Positions 11,166-26,100 of a stretch of 64,000 nt of DNA are shown piece by piece (within the stretch, counting starts at the first letter, position 1; every line of letters starts with the position of its first letter). The notes under the pieces were generated by a model. That model did no database searches. It saw only the letters and a list, made by a program, of their open reading frames with translations, and was not told the origin of the DNA. The translations under genes and the position numbers were made by a program. The stretch is taken from contig NC_019864.2 of assembly GCF_002234675.1 (NCBI RefSeq), positions 21,144,582 to 21,208,581 of the forward strand, written 5' to 3'. Source of the stretch: Oryzias latipes (Eukaryota > Chordata > Actinopteri > Beloniformes > Adrianichthyidae).

Positions 11166-14100
11166 ATGAACGGCTCTGCGGCGGTCACGGGAGGGCCGGC
11201 TTCCTGCCGCTTCGCCCACTATTTTGTTGTTTGTGGAGTGGACACGGAGACGGGCCTGGAACCGGACGACGGAGCGGGTACGGAGGGGACGGGGTGGCTG
11301 TGGTGTCCGTGCGCGCTTTTACGCAGACTCCTCTTTCATTCTATCGGTTATTTTTCTAGGATTTTTCCTTTTGTCCTTCATCATGCCAAATCAGAAAATT
11401 CTCCAGCATTAAGCCAGGAAAATATCCCAATGTTTATATAACGACTGCAGCAAAGAAAGGCTGTATATGTTTATTATTTATGAGCCTTTTGACTAGCATT
11501 AGGGTAAATAGGAGATATTTGAAATGTCATTTCCTCCTTATGTAAGGATGCCTGTTTCCCTTGAAAATGACATTTAGTCTCTTCCTATTGTCTGACCTTT
11601 GTTGGCAAAACACTGCAGTCCTGTGCTTTTTGGGGATCCAAGTTTTAAAGATGGGATGTAGGTTCTGGTGGGGTTCTGCAAGTCATCCCCTTCCACACCT
11701 GATCTAAGAAACTGCAGGAAGCTCCATAGCTGGAAAAATCAAGACCCTGAGTTTTTTTTTTTTTTGTGCCAGCTCTGAGATCGCAGCGTCCTGACAGTCA
11801 CAAATGATGAGTAATGCATCTGATGGCTTCTTGATCCTCAGATGTCACATTGTGATCTAGTGTGATGAATCGCTGCTCCGCCAAAGGACATCAGTGGAGA
11901 AGATGTACTGAGCACTGAGGGTTGGTGAGAGGGTCCTCGGGGGTTTATTTATCACACGGAAGATGCAAACATTGTGTAAAAGCAGAATCATACAAGTGTG
12001 CTCATCATAACTTTCCAGGTTCTGGAGCAGCAAATCTCAGTCACACCCAGTATTTTTCTTCTTGTCCTTCATGCTCATTTAGAGCAGCTCCTTTGGGGAG
12101 ATTTGGCTGCTTTATTTAGAAATATAGCTTCAAGTCACACACAGTAAATGCAATGTGCAGCTTTTGGTGTGATTTTTCAGAGCTAAAAGTGATGGCTACC
12201 CCCCAATGTCAGTGGCTGGGATATCTGAGCTTTGCCAATCTGCTTATGTAACAGCTGGTCATCTCATCCCACCGAGACGGGGCATCGACTCCCTTCAGAG
12301 GATCTCTGTGTGAACCCCACTTGTTTTTTTGCACTCATTACCTTCATTAAATAAAATGAAGGAATTCTTCACTTTGAGTTTTATGTGTTTCTATGGTGTT
12401 TATCCGTGTGTGAGGTGCAATTAGTCAGTGCCCACCAAGGGACAATCTGCTCTTGTTGGCTTCTCAATAGATGCCGCTGTGTTTTCTGCAGCCTAATCAA
12501 ATTTCACATGACGCTGCCTGTTGGAATGCTGAGCGGCCGGGGCTTCAGACCCCAGTGGCAGTCACGGGTGGAGGGGGGGTGACATCAGTGCAGGATGAGA
12601 ACTTCCTGACCAAACAGAGCTGCTTCACAATGCAGAACTGACGACACATAGGGCGGAAAACCCAGCTTCAGAGAAAAGTTTCTTTTCTGATTGATTGGTT
12701 TGAGAGTTTGGAAGTGGACGAAAATCTGTGTGTCAGTTTAGCTGTCATATTTTTGTCATTCTAAATCAGTCCATTCTTTTTATATATCTCATTTGGTCAC
12801 ATTCAACACGCAGGGGTGTGTAGAGTTCATCTGTCAGCTGTTCAGCTGATGCAGCAAGCTAGTTTAATAAAGGGGGATCTTATCTTCTAGCTATTATAGA
12901 ATACTGATTTTCCTTTTTTAAGTATAGAAAAAAATAATAATTCTGATGATTTAATGTTTTAAACTGCTTAGTTTAAGACTATCCAAAACCTTAAACTGTT
13001 ATTCTATGCTAAAGCCCCCCCCATTTAGATTTTATACGCCAGCTCTTTGGAAGGACCTCATGTCAGAAGCAGGGTGGGCTTTAATTCAGTCAGCCGACGA
13101 AAACAAGGCAGACGTCATCGATGACAACGCACAAGCTTTGTCTCAGTGGTTGTCTTCGAGGCCGCGGCGGAAACGGGTGCCATGGCAACTCAATTTTGCT
13201 CCTCAGTCAGCACTAGCTGTAGGTCTTTAGCCTTAGGAGAGTACACCGACTCCCCTTCTTAAAGTCTGACTCAGTTTTATATGGAGTGGGCATCTTTTCT
13301 GGCTCTTTTCTGTAATTTCCTCTCTGTCTGTGCGTCATCGGGTAGGCAGGTGAGAAGGATGTTCCTCAGATGAGTGCATCACAGCTGTTAGTTCATTGTT
13401 GATTTTCTCTTTGTGATGCCTTCAATTGGTGGGTTCTCAAAGCAGATTGTTAAAAAATATGTGCATCCTACGGGAAAATGAATAAATAATTAATTGTGTG
13501 TTTCTGAATAAAAACAGTTAATATCTGCAGGCTCCTCTTGGCTTTGATGAAATGTCATAGTCGGTCATTCTTACAACAAAAAGCTTATTTTTGGAAATTA
13601 GAGCTGAATGCTAAAGCACCAAGTTTTGTCATTTGTCACCTCCTTTTCTCCTCTTAAGACCAGCACAAAATGATTGCCAAGGATTTCCTTATGTACAGAA
13701 TAAATCAAAGCTGCAGATACCTTGTGTTCCACCTGATTATATCATTCAGCACACATCAAGGTCGGACATCCTCACATGCTGCTGTTGTAACCACGCGTTC
13801 TGTCTTTGCCTGGAATGCAGGGGAGAGTTTTGAGCAGAGTCCAATTCGACGCTCCTTCAAGTCAAAAGTTCTGGTGCACCACCCTGAGAGCACGGACAGA
13901 CACCCCTTCAACAAAGATGCCATTAACATGGTGGGTTGCTTTATGATATGTGAGGGTTCTGCAGAACCCAAAGACATTTTATTGCTAGTCTTGAAACATG
14001 TTGCAACATTGAGATGGAGAAAGGCTATTCAGACACACACACAAAAAAAATTGTACATTTTTATAGAAAAAACATATTTGCAAACTGCAGTAAAGTAAGT

Positions 14101-17100
14101 TTTAAACACAACAATGACATGTATGACGGATAGCTTAAATGTTTACATCTTATTTAGTCATTATCTTCTTGAACATTTTATTTCCCTGTCAGTCACATTT
14201 CGCGTAAAATTATGATCCTGCTGTCTTTACAGTTATAATTAGATCTTGAAAATTCTGTTTTTTTACTTTGTGTATATGTATTTTTTTAGAGTTAATTGCC
14301 AAAAAAAAAAAATTGGAGTGCAATACATGTCTCAGTAATTACTTAATTTAGTGAAAGTCTTTTCTATATAAACTGAAGAATGTCCAAACAGCCTGTTTTG
14401 AAGAAGCTGTTGATGTCAGCATTAAGGATGACCTTTAAAGTGTTGCTTGTGTCTAACACCTGTCTCACTCCTCTTGCGTTTCAGCTGTGTATGCCCAGAG
14501 GTCTGTCCTTCTGCACCCAAGCAGAACGCCTTGATCCTCGCTTTCACTCCTTCACAATTGCTTTTGATGATGGCACACGCTCCTACGGGTTTGTTCATAC
14601 CTTCTACGAGGAGGTGACCAGTCCCCAGATTATCACCGCCATGCAGACACTCTGTCAAATGCACCATGTGGAGCACCACTCCTCTTCCTCACCCTCCTCC
14701 TCCTCATCTTCTTCGGCCTCCTCACCCTCCACCTGCAGCATGGACTCTCTTGCGAGCAGCTTGGAAGAGTCGGATGCTGAGTCCCTGCCTGGCGCTCCTG
14801 GCTGCCTGGGCTGTGTGGGTACCTTTGATCCCACGCGTGACACCCTGTACGTCTCCAAAGCCCTTTGCCTCATCACGCCCCTCCCCTTTCTGCAAGCTTC
14901 ACAGCGGTTTCTGGCTCAGCTGCACCAGGCTGTGACTTCACAGACAGCTCCACCCCTCCCTCTGGAGAGCTACATCCACAATATTCTCTATGAGGTACCC
15001 CTACCTCCACCTGGACGGTCACTGAGGTTTCACGGGGTGCAGGGGCCCATTGTGTGCCAACGCCCAGGGCCAGGAGAACTTCCTCTGGCAGACTATCCTC
15101 TTGGAGAGGCTTTCTCCCTGTTGGGTGTGGAGAACATGGTCAAGCTGCTGACCTGTGTACTTCTGGAGACACAAGTCCTGCTCTGCTCTCAAGGTAAGCT
15201 CAGGAGGCAGAACACACAAAATGTTTTGTTCATGTTCAAATACTGTATTACTTTTCAGAGGAAGCTCTTTTAAAAGACTATGTTTCCCATTTAGTGATTC
15301 TGATTGACGAGCAATGACACGTGAAATGTGACTTTATAAAGTTGTTCTGGATAAATTTCTAACCTGGAATGCAGAAAAATCAGACGATCAAGAAAAAAAA
15401 ATGGATGGAAGGAGCACTTTGACTTTCTGTTTGGTGACAAAACAAGGATCTGGAGCTAGTTTATTTCACCAATAAACCACTAGGTGGATTGTTACATAAT
15501 TGCAGACGCTGACAAATATACAGTCTGACTCCAAAAGCTTTAGTTTTTGTTTTAATAGTTATACCAAGTATATTTTTTTAAACAATCTACTGAAAAAACA
15601 AGGCACTTAGGTTAAAAAATTGAAAAAAAAGTAACATAAATATTATAACCGTTAACTAACATCTAAAGTTTAATTTTCGACTTGCGGTACTAAGTTGAAA
15701 ATTACTAAGTGGTACTTATAATATTATTAACTCTTCTAACAACAGTCAAAATATCTGTTGTGAAAAAAATGATATAAATTAAATCAAAATTTCAGTCAAA
15801 GACCTACTCTGGTCATCTTTTTATGTATTTTCGTTCTCAGTGGTCTTTTAGTTAAGATTATGCCATTTTTAACCAAAGTCAAAGAAACCTGTGTAGTTTT
15901 CTAGAGCATAGTTTCTGGAAAATGGCAGGAGTTTGTTAAAAAATTTTCCTTCGAGTTGTAGACGAGCCGTTGAGCAGAGTAAAGTTCCCGTCATCCATCT
16001 GTTTACACATTGTAGCTTACAGCCCCTCACACCCCCAACCTAACATTGCTGGGGCAACAAAAATGGCGAGCAATATCAGAGCTATCCAGCAGTACAGTTA
16101 TGAGCTAAATGTTAGCTTGAGGAAAACATACATGGATCTAGTCATCTGCAAGTGGTTACATTGAAAAGGAGCGGAGCAAGGAGCTGTGATTCTCTGGTTG
16201 GAGCCTTTACATCACATGTACAAGCTTTTTCCAACCACATTTTTTGTCTGCCCCTAATTCACAACAATTTGAAACAAGAAATGCTCAGAAACTGAATTTT
16301 TAACTTAATTTTCTTTCTAAATGTCCTCCATTATGAGAAAAGGCAACAAGAACATGTTAGAAACACCAAAAACAGGATTTTCACTGGAGTGGGACATTAA
16401 AACATTGATTTCTGTTTATTCTCTGAATATATTGTATTTAGTTATTTGCCAACTTTAAGTTTCATATCCTATTTATTCTATGATGCTAGTTTTTGAAACT
16501 GTTAAATAAAACATACCAGTATGCCAGTATTTTCTTTTTGTTGTCAAATATCTGAATTTGCATGTACAGTATTAAACTGGGTTCATTTTCTGACAGAATG
16601 AGGTCAGTTAACTGTGCTGTGCTTTAGCGTGTAAACAGGAGTATCAGTTAAATGTCACTAGTGTAACTCCCACATGAGAACGTACTTAAACTGTGCTGAA
16701 CACTTGAAAAGAAAGCCTGGTTTTGTGCTTTAAGAAATCAGTTCATACTTACATTTGGTCCTTTTTGTCTTTCATCCTCTCAGACTACCAGCGGTTAATG
16801 ACGGTGGCAGAGGGCATCACAACTTTGCTGTTCCCCTTCCAGTGGCAGCACATTTATCTGCCCATCATTTCTGGGCCGCTGCACCACCTCCTGCATGCTC
16901 CCGTTCCTTTCCTGATGGGCATCCAGCGCAAAGATGGAGCCCAGCGATCGTCCCTCCACCTTCCACACGAGGTACAGACATGGAAAATCAGCAGATGCGT
17001 ACACAGAGATGTTTCATTTTTTGTGAGCGTGCTCAACTTACAGGAGACTGAGATTTCAATAAACCCTTATATGAAGAGGTTAATAAAGGAGAGGCATTCC

Positions 17101-20100
17101 TTAGGCTCTCTGCATCTCCTTTTTGGCCTCTGTCCAGTTTGCCATGTACAATAAACTCATCTCCGCTTCAGATATGGTCCTGCATCCGAGATCACATAAT
17201 GCTGCATGAATATCTTACCAAAGCCTCTTTGAAGTCTCTGTGCCCCAGAAAAGAGGTAGTGATAAGAGCGCTCCAGGGAGGAAGAAAGCAGAGATCGACA
17301 AATCCAGGATAAAGGGGCTCACTGAATAATTAACAACAATTGGAGACTGAAGCATTTTCTTCAGATGTGGTGCATTTGCTTTTTTTTATTTTGTTTTTTT
17401 GAAGAGGTCATTCTTGCTGTTACCGTATTTATGTAACCACTTAGTCCTAAATGTGACCTCTTGAAGAGGGACTTTTATCGCTGGTCTTTCTTTGGGCTGC
17501 ATATGCTTGATGATGCTGCACAGCTCCTCTGTTATTCTTCCAACATCCCCAGAGGCTGTAAACTGACTGCCCTCAGGTCGCTGCTGAAGGTTGCACAGCT
17601 GCTGACACAGGCGGCATCTGTCTTGATTTGGATCATTTGTTATTCAGCAGATTTTTTACATTTCCAGCACAATGTTAGAGCTGGATTATGCAGCTTTTCA
17701 CACCTTATCTTGTTGCGATGGTAGCAGTAATCAGTAGATTGTAATGTACATGCTGGAATGCTGTCAGCACTTATCAGGAGAAGTTATTGAAAGGCTTCAA
17801 TTGACAGCTTAATTAGGCTCATCCAAATCAGATACGTTTGGTTGAATTTATTAGGATAATTTGACCATGGGGCCTATTAAACATGTTAATATGTTTCTCC
17901 ATACTTTTGTCTTCTCTCCTCAGGCTAACCTCTGCTTTGTGGACATTGACAAACACTGTGTTGAATACCCAGAAGATATTCCACAGTTTCCGGATCAAAC
18001 CGAGCTAATCCAGGAATTAAATGAGGTACTGTTGCGGTTTGAACACCCAGCACAGGTAGGACTGACCACAAAACCCAGCGCGAGCCCGGACCCTAACTCT
18101 CCGCGCCTGAGCAGCCTGGTTCTAGAGGATCTGATGGAGGACAGGCAGAACGGAAACCTTGGAGGTGAGGAGCTAGAAGTGTTGGAGAGACTGCAGGCTC
18201 TGGCGAGGAGATGTGGGGGTGAAAAGGGGTCGGAAGGAGGAAAGACACTGGGACTTGCGTTTGAGGAAGAGGAGGAAGAGCTGAAGGCTGCAAAGCTGAA
18301 CGTTCAGCTGAGGGAGGTGTTTGCTGCTCGTTTTACTGCCATGTTTGGCAGGTATGAGGAGTTTGTCATCCATGGTGCTCTGGATTTGGAATCCTGGTTG
18401 AACAACCGAGAGGGCACCTTCAGCTTTGACAAGGTACTATTTTAAAAATATCTGTTTGAAAGCTCAGATGAACAAATTTGTTGCATACAACAAAAGGAAA
18501 CATGACACTGTGTCAGCCGATTCTTCATTTGGCTGTTTCAGGGTTCCTTCCTTGCAGTTCAGCCAGCAGCCCACCGGAATTTCTTATCTCGGTTCCTCGA
18601 GACATCCATGTTTTCTTCCTTTGTGGATGGGAAAGTAATATCTTGTTGGGCAGACAGGGAGCCCTTACAACAGCTGTTCGACAGCCGTTTGCAGCGGGGG
18701 CGGCTCCACGAGACAAAGGATGAGGATTCCCTCAGCCGTCTTTACGGGAAGTGTGGCACGCTCCTTCAGTCAGGTAGAGTGACAGGCTTTCAGATCAAAT
18801 GAATCGTGTAATTTATACAGCTTGTACGAAAATGTTTCGATAAGAAATCAATTTGTCTTGTCTTGCAATATCAGCTTTAAGGCTGAAAAGAAATGAAAAG
18901 CTTTATTTTAAATTCATCACAGCTGAAGTAGTGACTCAGGTCTCTGACAGAACAGAGGGAACCTGCAAATCTGGATGTCGGGTTCATGTCTTGATTAAGT
19001 TCTTTAGACGCTGTGCTCTTACAGGTTTTGTCTTCTCTAATAAGCATAGATCATTTTGCTAAAACACTCCTACTCCAGAGTATTTCATTGTTAAGTTTTG
19101 TTTTATGTAATTATAATTTATTTATGTATGTATGTGTGTAGATACTTGTTTTGAGTAAAATGTCATACGATGCAGCCTTTTTTCTTCTTCTTTTTTTTTT
19201 TACAAGGGAAATGTAACTAGTATTATTGAAGTTGTTGTGTTGTCATGACTCATTTTTTAATAAAAAGTTGTGGGGGAAAAAAGGGGGTTAAATTAGGAAT
19301 TTGGTGATGGATAAAGTAAATGATTTGTTGTGATGAGTGAGTATTATATAACCACAGCACTGGGCTTCCTGTCCTATATAAAATGCTTCAGACTTGGCTT
19401 TGAAGTTGTGAAACCCTCAGCACAAAATACATCCTGCAGATTTCAGTAAATCTTTGTTCAAAGTATCTTTTGACATGTTTTTTGACATACCATCAATCTG
19501 GCACATTAGATCCATGCGTCCCTGATGTTTGTTTAAGTTTTTGTAGCATTATTTTTTAAAACTTTAACCAAAAATCCTCTGTGAAAATGTCCCCAATGTC
19601 CTTTTCATGGCCTCTTCTAATGTGCAGAAGAATTTCCCTGATCCCTCTTGCCTGTTTGTCATTGCAGCTCAGGCTGTTGAGCGCAGGCTGCTCAAAGTGG
19701 ATCACATGGCCATCCACCCCCATCTGCTGGACATGAGGATTGGCCAGGGTCGCCATCATCCAGGCTACTTTCCTAAGCTGCAGGCTGATGTGCTCGAACA
19801 AGCGCAGAATACTACTAAGTAAGTCTTTGATTCTTTTTGCTTTAAGTCAGCATCTTTTAGATGTTTCGATTTCCAGCCTGGAACTTCTATTTGCACAGAG
19901 GTTTTTTAGAACTTTAATTTATGCCCGTTGTACTAAAAGTTGTATTAGTAAAGTTGCTGAAAACTTTGAAGACCTGCTCCAAGGAAAATAATTTTTTTTA
20001 TTGTTTTTAACATCTTCCTGTTGCCTTTTTCTTATGACTGAGGAAATATATAAAGAGAATTAAGCTTAAAATAGCATTTCTGAGTATTTCCTTATTTAAA

Positions 20101-23100
20101 CCATTGTGAATCAGAAGCAGACGAAAACATGCTTATACTCTCTTGGTCAACTCTTGGTTTTCCTCACCCGAGCTGGCATCTGAATCAAAACTGGACAGTT
20201 GGATAGCTCCGATATTGCTCGCCATTTTTGTTGCAACACTATTTTTAGGTTGGGGTTGTGAAGGACTGTAAGCTAGCGGGATAAATTCAATATATAGAGC
20301 TCTCAGTAATGGGAAGGGGAAGTGGGGGCGGGGTTTCTCCATGCCAACGGTCCAACCCACAACTTAGAGGTGAATTTGTAATGAACTCTTGCCGCTCTGC
20401 AGAATTTATGTCCTAGAAAATTTCATTTTTTTTTAAATTTTGACTAAAAATGACATAATCCCAATCAAGAAGCCCCTGGGAATGCTTTCACAATTGATCA
20501 ACTATAGAACTAAGACGATAGAACTAGGAAAGTGTAAGAAATAATTTCATCCTTACATTCATTTTTAGTTTTTGTTAAAAAATATATATACATCTGTAGC
20601 TCACAGCTATGCTATTCTTTTGCACTGATTTATCTCTTTTGAACTCTAACATGCTAATAATGGTTTGCAATCATTTGACTAGTTTGCCATAATAAAAATC
20701 GGAAAGTTTGCATTAGTATCATTAGGTAATCATAGGTAACTGCTAAAGCAGTTGCTGATAAAAGACTATATAGTACAGCAATATCAGACAGCATTTGTTT
20801 TCCTGTTTTTATGGTTAATAGTTAAGACCTGGAGTTCTTGATTTGGGAGTTTTTGTTGTGTTCTATTCAAATATTTCACCACAGTAAAGGGAATCTTTAG
20901 TGAATAAAGAATAAGTTACCTTTTTCTGAGTATAAGCACCTGCAAAAGATCTGCATCGTTTCTCCCACAGTTGTTATGTGGAATGTCTTTTGCAAAAACA
21001 AAGATAACCCAGGAGCGCTCTCAAAGTCAAGATTCAAAATGTTTTGACATCATTTTACAGAGAGCTTTGGGGAAAATACTTCAATGTCCATTCTGATGTG
21101 TAAACCTTTACATGAACTGATTTTTTTGTCGCTGTCACGTAGGCGGTCCAGTCGTGTGACTGTGTCCCGCAGGTCAGAATCCAGAAAACCAGCAGCTGCA
21201 GATCATTCAGGAGCGGACAATGAACAAAGACAGGTAATCCGATGAGATGCTTTAGAGCACTCCGGCTTCAGACGGTTTGTCTCTGATGTTTAACCTCCTT
21301 TATCAAACAGAAACACATATTTCTGAGGAGAAACCTTCACCAGTCTAGACTGCTTGACCCATCGCCTCAAGCCGTCACTCACACTCACCGTGAATTTGTT
21401 GATGGGCTGCTAAATGAGTGCCGTCTGAAGGTGAGCTCTTCCTATTTGGCACAAAAGCATCACTGACACTATTTATTTGATTGCAAATGTGACCAATAGG
21501 GATTTGGTTCAGGGGCGTAGTGCAGTATATAAGGATATATCAAGAATTTCCCCCAAATTCTTTTGTGGCTTTTTAGACCAAGCGCATGCTGATGGAGAGG
21601 ATGGAGAAGGAGAACGTGGAACTAGGTCACGGAGGAGCCAGCATCAGTGGCCTGCAGGAAAACACGCTCATCTATGGTCTGTGTGATCTGCTGGAGAGAA
21701 CCTGGGGCCACGGTCTGCAGATGAAGCAGGTCAGACACGGGATTTAACCTGCTCAATGATGCCCTGCACGTCCTTAACTGGAGACATATGCAAGTGTTTG
21801 GAAATCTGACAACACAGGTCAATGATGACAAATGTGTTTTGGTTGGACAGGGGAAGTCTGCGCTTTGGTCCCATCTGGTTCACCACCAGGCTGCCCAGGG
21901 GAAGATGGAGGCACCGGCTGAATCTCCAGGTTTGTGCAGAATTTGACCCTTCTGTTTCTTGTGTAAGTAACTTAACTCAACATTGGAGCTGGGATAATTA
22001 TTTCACTTTGAACTTTCATCCGTTCATCATTTGATTGGATTTATGTCTCAATTGGATTAAGTTGAATAAAAAGTTTAATCAAAATTGAGTTTGAAGAAGA
22101 AAAACAAAGAATTTAACTACCGGTAAGTAAATGTGACACTTAATATTTGGATTTCTTACATTAAAATTTTTTACGTTTTTTTAGCCTGAAAAACACCAAA
22201 ATTTAGTCAAATCCACAGTTGAATTAAATCGTGGATTTGAATAAATAGAAAAGGATAGAATAAAACTGCATTGATCCCACTAAGGAGAAATTACCTTTAC
22301 CATAGCTCCATTAAACAGACTAGATAGATGATAAATACCACTAAAAATACATACAGTGTCTATGAGGTGGTGTAATAAGAATAAAGATCTGCAAAAGCGC
22401 TCCTTCCTGCAGCGAGGTGTAAAAGTCTCTGACTAAAGGAGCTCCTCAGTGCACCCTTGGTCCCATGCAGATGATGAGGATGAAGAGGACTGGTCATAAT
22501 GGATTCCAGTTTCTATAACATCCTTGTCTCACCCAGCACAGTCACAGACACGCTAGGGGACATCCCAGTTTGCAGATCCTCCTTCTATTCCCGTCAGTGC
22601 CCCCCCCCCCCCCCCCCATGGAAGTAGAAGAGTGCAGATGCAACAACGCTGTGTTAAAATAACTCTTTTAAGAATCCTGCAAACCCAAAGGGACCTCAGT
22701 CTCCTCAGCCTCTCCTGCGATCTCCAGTCGCCTCTCCAGTGGCATTTCTTATGATTATGTAATTGGTGCACACGCAGACCGCCCCAGACCAAGAAAGTGG
22801 TGGAAAATAGTCCGAAAAGGAGTAGCAGGCATACCACAGTGCTTACTACCTGCAAAAAAGTCAGTGTCTGTCAAAAACAGGTGAACAATAAGTAAACTAA
22901 CTTAGATCTATGGTAACTGGCAGCATTGGTTGGGAAAAAATGATAATGTTGTTCAAATCCATGATTTGAATAACCAATATTGCATTTTCTAAGTGAAGAA
23001 CAGATGGGTTTATCCTTTAAAAAAAAACAAAAAAAAAAACGTAGCCCCATTAAGCATCGGCTAATTGTAGGTGTCGACCTCCTTGTACATTCAGGATATA

Positions 23101-26100
23101 ACGGAACAGACCAGAGGACTTTTCATGATGGCACAGTATTGCTGAGAGGCTCACTATTGCAGGACATAAGGTACACAAAACAAACTTTTTATTTATTTAT
23201 CTGAATACTACAGTTTTCCTCTGTGTGCTCATGCTGACCTCTGTTGTTCCTGCAGGTTTGTCCAGACTATGAGTGACGGCCTGTCTGAGGTGGCTCAGGC
23301 CAGAGCTTGGATCCATCTTGCTCTGGAGAAGAAAATGCTGTCTCAACATCTCAAGGAGCTGCTGGCGCATCAGGAGCTGCTTAGGTCTGAAATTCTGAAC
23401 AGGAATTGGTCAACAGATGGACACAAAGCCTTTCTTCTCTTGACAGATTTTCTTCTCTTTATGTCCCCTACTAACAGACAGCTGTACAAACCGCATGCGT
23501 TCCTTCTCTGTGAAGAAGAAAGGGAGCAGTTTTTGTTCCACCTGCTTTCCCTGAACACCGTGGACTACCTCTGTTTTACGCGCGTCTTCACCTCCATCTG
23601 TAAGTTTCATAAACTTTCCCAGTGTCCGTCCTTTTGAAGGACGTTTACAAAAACTGAAAGTTTAACAACACCCAGCTGGCCTTATTAACGCTCCTTTTTT
23701 CCAAAGTCATAAATCCAGAGGTCAGCATTGTGAACACAATAAACCAGCTTTACAGCTGAGTTTTGTGAGAAGGGTTGAAATGTTTTTGAAGGTCAGGAAA
23801 AAAATACCTGCTTAACTGTGTCGTTGATCTTTTCTTCCTCTCTAGGTATTCAATATCGGGTCGTTATAATACCTATGAAGAAGCTCAGCATTGCTATGGC
23901 AACAGTTAGCCCCTGGGTGTGTGTGTCAGGAGAGCTTGGTGATTCAGGAGTTATACAGATCCCAAAGAATACACAGGAAATCTTCTTCCAGGTTTGTGGA
24001 CAGAATGAATGTGCAAAAAAAGAGTAAAAACAGTTTGAGCACTCTGCTTTTTTTGTAAAAAAAAAAACCTGTTGGAGCCAAAAGTTTGTAAATGCTTTTT
24101 CTTTGGGGATTTTTTCCCAGCGCTTTAGCATTCAAGTGCTTCTAAGATTTTTTGCAATCTTAATATAAGTATTTTAGATCTACCTTTAAATTTATCAATG
24201 AGGTGAACGTTTGTATCATATACAGCTTACAAAGGTTTATACTCACACATCAAATACATAAATGCTTTAGCTATTTGCTTTAAGATGTAGTTCAAGCATT
24301 TCTTTATTGGGGTTTTTTTCTTTTATGGCAGGAACTGTAAGGGCTACATTTCAGGGATGTTACTATTTTTACACCTTTGCACATTTTATCCACTGTCATT
24401 AATAAGTGGTGAAGTAGTGCTCTGAAAAGTGGAGGTCTTTATAATAAAGTCCCACTCCGATCACATTTTGATCTATTTTTAAAAGTGTTTCCAGTGGTCT
24501 TTTAATTATGATGATGCTGTTTTTAGCCAAAATCAAAAAAGCTGTGTCGTTTTCTAGGACATAGTTTCTGCAGAATCGCAGGAGTTCATCAGAAATTTGC
24601 CTCTGAATTGTGGGCCTGACTGTTTTGCGGAGAAAGCCTGCCCCCATTTCTGTCCCACATTTTATATCCCCTCACCCCCACAACCTAACATTACTAGTGC
24701 AAAATAAATGGCAATCAGCTTTGAGCCAGATACTAGCTCGGAAGAAGCAGAGAAAGACATACATGGATCTATTTGTCTGCAAGTAGATCAGAATGGAGAG
24801 CAGGAAGCTAATGGCCTGCTGAGTGTAACACCTACATCAGCTACAAGCTTCTTCCAACTGCATTTTTCTCGTCTGATTTGCAACAATCTGAATAAAGAAA
24901 TACTCACAGAAATGCAATTTTAAGCTTAATTATCTTTATATATGTCTTCGATCATCAGAAAAATGCTACATGTTAAAAACACAATTTTCTTCGGAGTGGG
25001 TCATGAAGAGGGAAAAGTGATCTGATATTTTTACAATTTACCAAAACTCTTCTTTTTTTTACTTTTCTTTTAACTTAATAGAAAAAGAAAAAAGATGTCT
25101 GAAATTCTTTTAGAAACACACTGATATGTTGTTATGCTGTTTGAACAGACTCCCCTCACTCTGGTTTCTGCTTCTCAGTGTAAGAACTTGGGGAGACTGA
25201 GCACCCTGCAGCTGGGGGTGCAGGAAACCACTGGCCTGCTGGCCAAGTGTCTGGTAGACTCTGTGATGGTGTACAATGAGATCACCGGACACACCTACAG
25301 GTAAAAAATCCTCCTCTGACTGTTGGTTGATAGCAGCTGCTGATTGTGACATGCAGAAATGTAGCTGAGTGTGTAAGAACGCGATTACTGACTGCAGCCT
25401 TTGATACAAATACTTGTGAAAGTCACTAAACTCTTGATGGAGAAGCTGTCTTGATAACACAAAGCACAACTTTATGGGGACTTCTGATGTTGCATTGAAG
25501 ATATTTAATCACATAGTGGGAGTGCATGTAAAACAAAACACGATCATCAGGTTAGTATGTTTTATCATAAAAACAATGCTTTTTTTTGTTTTTTTCTGGT
25601 CAGGTTCCCATGCGGGAGATGGTTGGGGAAAGGCGTTGGTGATGGGAGCTTGGAAAGGGTTCTCGTTGGCCAGCTGGTGTCACCTGGAGTGGAGGAGGAT
25701 GCTGGGAGGTGGACAGGGACGCCTCCAGAGCTCGCTTCTCCATCCCAGAGCGTCCGAGCAGTGCTCGGCTCGCTTGGCAGCCGAAGCAGTACGTACTGAC
25801 AAATAGGACATTCTTCAGTACAAAAGCTGACCCACTTGTTTGTGGTGTGAGCTGGGTGTGAAAACAGATTCTGCTCCAGGATCACCTTTCTGCTCCGTTC
25901 TGCTTGCCTTGATCATCGTCCTGGTTCTGCTTTTTTCCAGGAATGGACTCTCTGGAAGTGCAGGAGGACATGAGGGAGGCAGCTAACAACCTTGTCAAGC
26001 ATTTTCATAAACCAGAACAAGAGGTGTGTGGAAGTTTGATTCCATCTTTGGCACACAGACAAGTAAAAAAGAACATTTTCTGTTTTGTTCTTCTGGATGA

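Noticed and set aside
10874-11441. Three small open frames around the dennd5b start
   Set aside because: 10874-11134 ends before the dennd5b ATG and lies in GC-rich 5' UTR. 11224-11412 is another frame over exon 1 and intron. The end of the 11166 frame past 11277 is intron.
13006-13230. 74-codon open frame in dennd5b intron 1
   Set aside because: No family match, no splice sites joining it to dennd5b, and short. Kept only as a possible regulatory block.
14422-14876. Reverse-strand frames over dennd5b exon 3
   Set aside because: Shadows of the Ser-rich coding exon; Glu-rich reading is the complement of the TCC repeats.
15970-16164. Small frames in repeat copies (also 20133-20360, 33002-33316, 48166-47957, 54350-54081) as genes
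   Set aside because: They recur in the dispersed repeat and are broken differently in each copy, so they are repeat content, not host genes.
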